Below are positions 60,656 to 64,000 of a stretch of 64,000 bases of DNA, in pieces. The position numbers were made by a program, and so were the translations under genes. Source of the DNA: Neocallimastix lanati (nom. inval.) (taxonomy: Eukaryota > Neocallimastigomycota > Neocallimastigomycetes > Neocallimastigales > Neocallimastigaceae); assembly GCA_016946835.1 (NCBI GenBank), contig JACVTC010000011.1:1712501-1776500 (forward strand). The letters run 5' to 3'. The notes below the pieces were generated by a model that made no database searches, was not told the DNA's origin, and saw only the letters and a list, made by a program, of their open reading frames with translations. The first letter of the stretch is position 1. Every line of letters starts with the position of its first letter.

Positions 60656-63600
60656 TTTTTTTTTTTTTTTTTTAGACAAAGAAGAGAATACACTTCCATA
60701 AATTTATTAATTTTATTATAAAAAAAACATATAGGTAAAAAGTACATTTGAAATTAAAAATAAAAATAAAAGTTAAAAAATAAAAAATAAAAAAGCTCGA
60801 AAATACTATGTATTTCGGTAAGTTGTACTATGAGGGAATTTTCCCTTCCTAACAAATAAAAAAGTAATAAAACCTAGAAGTAACATCTTTAAAAAAGATA
60901 GTGTGGTGTCCACTAAACTCTCTCAGGATTCATCATTTATTGAACTACTAAGGCGAGATTCACCCTTCGTGAAAATAGATGATGATCCTGTATTATCATT
61001 ATGCCTTATAAGTACGATGTCGACACTCTTGGTTAAGTTTGGTATTTTACAATACCTATCAAATAATAGCTCAAACGACCTACTTATAATAGGTATTGCA
61101 CTAGTTAAGAATTCCGCCAAGCCCACAATTTTTGGAACAGGTGACTCAGATGAACCTTTGAAAAGTAGTTTATTTAATTGTTTCTGTTCCCCACTATCGA
61201 AATGTATCTCATTTAAAGTCCCACCAAGAAGGAACAAAAATATATAACGATTGATATAATCATTAGAATCAGAAATAGAGTCATAGGAAAAAAGATGGTT
61301 TAACACTCTAATCTTCCTAGCGAACAAAACATAGAGATCATCGATGAAATTTAAAGAATTCCATCTAAAAGATGGAAGAGTATTGCATTTAAAAATCCAA
61401 TGTTCAAAAGATTGATTATCTTCGCCACAACAGGGGAAAGTCTTGGGACAATTATCAGAAACTCTACCCATTCTAATAGCAATAGTAGTATTGTATTTAT
61501 AACCACAGCGTAAACGTATAATCCATGAAAACCCTAAGTTGAATTGGGGATATTTTAATCTAAGCATAATTATATCTTTATTGTTTGAGAACTTGTTACT
61601 ATCATAATTTTGACCTTTAATACCTTGAAATTTGGAAACTGATTTCCGGTAACGCTCTAAAATATCATCATATTTTACACATTTATATTTTTTGATTTTT
61701 TTGTACAAAGTTCTAGATTCTTTAGTCCAAGAATAATAAAGAATTTTGGGAATAGATTTAATAAGATCCTTTATAATACAGTTTGATTTAATCCATTTTG
61801 CAAAAGATTTAATCTGTAAGGCTGCGCAGATACCAGCAATAGGAGGGATGTTTAGATCTCGAGATAAAGCATAAGTACTCATAGTAGAATTATGTCTAAT
61901 ATAGTCGTTGTTTTCTGAATTTGTTTTACCATTTTTAGAGAAGGAACCGATGCACCAAAATAGATCAGTATTAATTAATGTTTGAATTCTAGCCGTTCTA
62001 GATTTGTTTGAACCAAGTAGAGGAGAATAATAAATAACTTTACTAATAACAAAAGATTGAAGAGCCTTTTTCTTGTATGCAATGGGAATAAATTTATTTG
62101 AAAAGAAACGTGTAAATGAAAGAAGGAATTTTCTAACTTTAAAATGCATGTGAGATATAATGTGTTCTAATAAGATATCATCTGAGAAAGGAATACCTAG
62201 GTAAACATAACTAGAAACTTTTGGAATAGCATTCATTCCTAAATAGAAGGTTGGGTCACAATAATTTGGAGGAGATTGGAAGTTCATTGGTTTTATAACC
62301 ATAGTTGCACATTTTACAATATCAAAAGTAATTTCATTTAAATTAGCCCTTTTATGTACCTTTTTTAATAATTTTTCTAAATTTTTTTGCACTCGGAGCA
62401 ATGAGAACAACATCATCAGCAAAGAGTCCACCACAACATTTTTTTCTTCCAATGCTAACACCATACTTTTCACAGTCATTTAGTATATCATTGATGAATA
62501 AATTTAATAAGATTGGAGATAATGGACAACCTTGACGAACACCTCTTTTAATAGGAAATCCATTTGATAACATTGAAGCAAATCGAGCACGTACTTTAGA
62601 TGAAGTATATAAATTACATAGAAGATCAAAACATTTACCACGGACTCCATAATGATATAATTTTGTAAGAATGTTAAAAATAGGAACTGAATCATAAGCT
62701 TTTTTAAGATCTAAAAGGCTAAATATGTAAATTTTCCTTGAAAATTTCTTCTTTGGCAAATTTCACTTACAGAAATGAATAAACTAATGCATTCTTCATG
62801 ATTACGAAAACTAAATTGTTTAGGTCTGATGAAATTATGTGTAAGTGCATAAGTAAATATTCTATCTGTTTTAATTTTTGAAATGATTTTCAATCCAACA
62901 TTAATGAGAGAAATATCTCCATAGTCACTACAATCTATTAAGTCACTATTCTTAGGGATTGATACAATAGAAGCTGAGTTCTATTTTTTAGGAAAAAAAA
63001 AAGGATCCATTCCAGATTTTATTAAAAATCAATTTAAGACACTTTCCAGCAGCAGGATATGTTTCTAGTAATTCTTAATTGCAAACAAGAGCTTTGTAGG
63101 GATACCATCAGGGACGGGTGCTTTATTGTTTTTCATTGATGAAATAGTTTTTTTAATATCTTCAATCGTAATAAAATACTATCACGCTTTTCAGTATTCC
63201 AACCATTAATATTCCAACTAACACAGAGATTAAAGAAAGATGATTTTGAATTTAAATTTCAAGAGAAAAAATATTTTTCCATAGGTTTAAGTTCAACATC
63301 AATGTTATTATATTTTCTTGATTTGTTCTTTTATTTAAGTTCATTACACAAGGACCAGTTAATTTTAGCTGTTTCAGGAATTTTATCTCTTAAGAAATTT
63401 AAAACATCGAAAAAGTTGAGATCATTTTTGTATTTATTAACCCTAATAATGAAGTATGAGCCATACCTTGGAGAAAAAAGTTTTGTAACATATGGAATAA
63501 TTTCATTGCTGTTAGGGATCTTACTAATAACTTGAGCCATTAATTTTCTAGGGGACCAAGAATTAAGGTCATGGATAAAAATAAGGCTATAATTGTTCAT

Positions 63601-63670
63601 ATGATTACAGAAGCAGTAGAAACCACAATGGAAGGGAGTAGTATTAACTGAGCTAAAAGCATCCATGTTT
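60656..63670 (-). mobile_element. Defective LINE C (minus strand)
   Basis: Coding begins near 63666 (MDAFSSVNTTPFHCGFYC, then LIFIHDLNSWSPRKL), with the N-terminal domain found in LINE A. After the first endonuclease motif (SWNINGWNTEKRDS) it jumps at about 63171-63183 to the start of the reverse transcriptase (ITIEDIKKTISSMKNNKAP), so most of the endonuclease is gone. RT motifs are recognisable across frameshifts: LDLKKAYDSVP, GVRQGCPLSPILL, FADDVVLIAP. The C-terminal region from 62479 is open to a premature TGA at 60923; beyond it the frame encodes the hydrophobic tail also seen in layer D. It ends in poly-A (60673-60656 read backwards). Non-functional. Confidence 0.87.
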
Positions 63671-64000
63671 AGAGTTAGTTGAGAAAAGAACTGACTTAAT
63701 TTCTATTTAATGTGAATTGATTATAAGGATTGTATACCAAAGAATTATATAAAAAATATTAACATTTAAGTTTACTGAAAATAAAAGTTAATTGTTTCAC
63801 ATGAATTGAATTTCCTAAGATGTATTAAAAAACAATATTAGTGGAAAAATTATTTATTCAATAAAATATAATGTAAAATAATTTATTTATTTTCTTATAT
63901 GTTAAAATATTGTAAAAGGATATGAAAATTAAAAAACCTAAAGTAAAAAATTTATATAGAGATATAAAATAATATATATAACGATAAAAAAATATATAAA
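63671..64000. other. Sequence upstream of LINE C
   Basis: A/T-rich, no frame of note. The first part may be LINE C 5' UTR. No similarity to the LINE A/B 5' UTR was seen. Confidence 0.5.

Noticed and set aside
60903-61247. 114-codon plus-strand frame
   Set aside because: Antisense of LINE C coding sequence.

Overview
The window looks like nuclear DNA of an anaerobic gut fungus (Neocallimastigomycota). The grounds are extreme A+T content with endless homopolymer and trinucleotide runs, GT-AG introns, Asn/Ser-rich proteins, and above all receptors that join a bacterial-type sugar-binding ectodomain to a class C seven-helix domain, a fusion reported from these fungi. The assignment is inference from gene content; no rRNA or other marker is present.

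Layout. 87-7170 (-): a seven-exon Munc13/UNC13-like gene (about 1783 aa). 7171-19583: low-complexity intergenic DNA. 19584-22641 (+): a two-exon C2H2 zinc-finger regulator whose intron is mostly a TTTTA satellite. 22642-27153: a LINE tail, a degenerate tandem array with a perfect hairpin, a rotted LINE copy and a perfect 14-bp minisatellite. 27547-31013 (-) and 34349-36337 (+): two divergent paralogous receptors with the same first four exon lengths, one complete (769 aa) and one ending in its first membrane helix (439 aa). 36340-48499: gene-poor DNA with a MULE transposase relic, a split dispersed repeat, a probable copia-type gag relic between direct repeats, and a second perfect hairpin. 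48500-50098 (+): an intronless ABCA-like half transporter with non-canonical ATPase motifs. 50980-63670: a LINE nest.

The LINE nest can be read in layers. An intact LINE (51132-56080, ORF 51859-55944) sits in a 5'-truncated LINE of another lineage, which sits in an older LINE; both insertions show 12-bp target-site duplications. Downstream are internally deleted and partly inverted copies on the minus strand.

The host genes suggest sensing and secretion: two extracellular-ligand receptors, a vesicle-priming factor, a membrane transporter and a transcription factor. Nothing shows that they form one pathway. Exon coordinates were derived by hand from GT/AG sites, reading frame and paralogue comparison.
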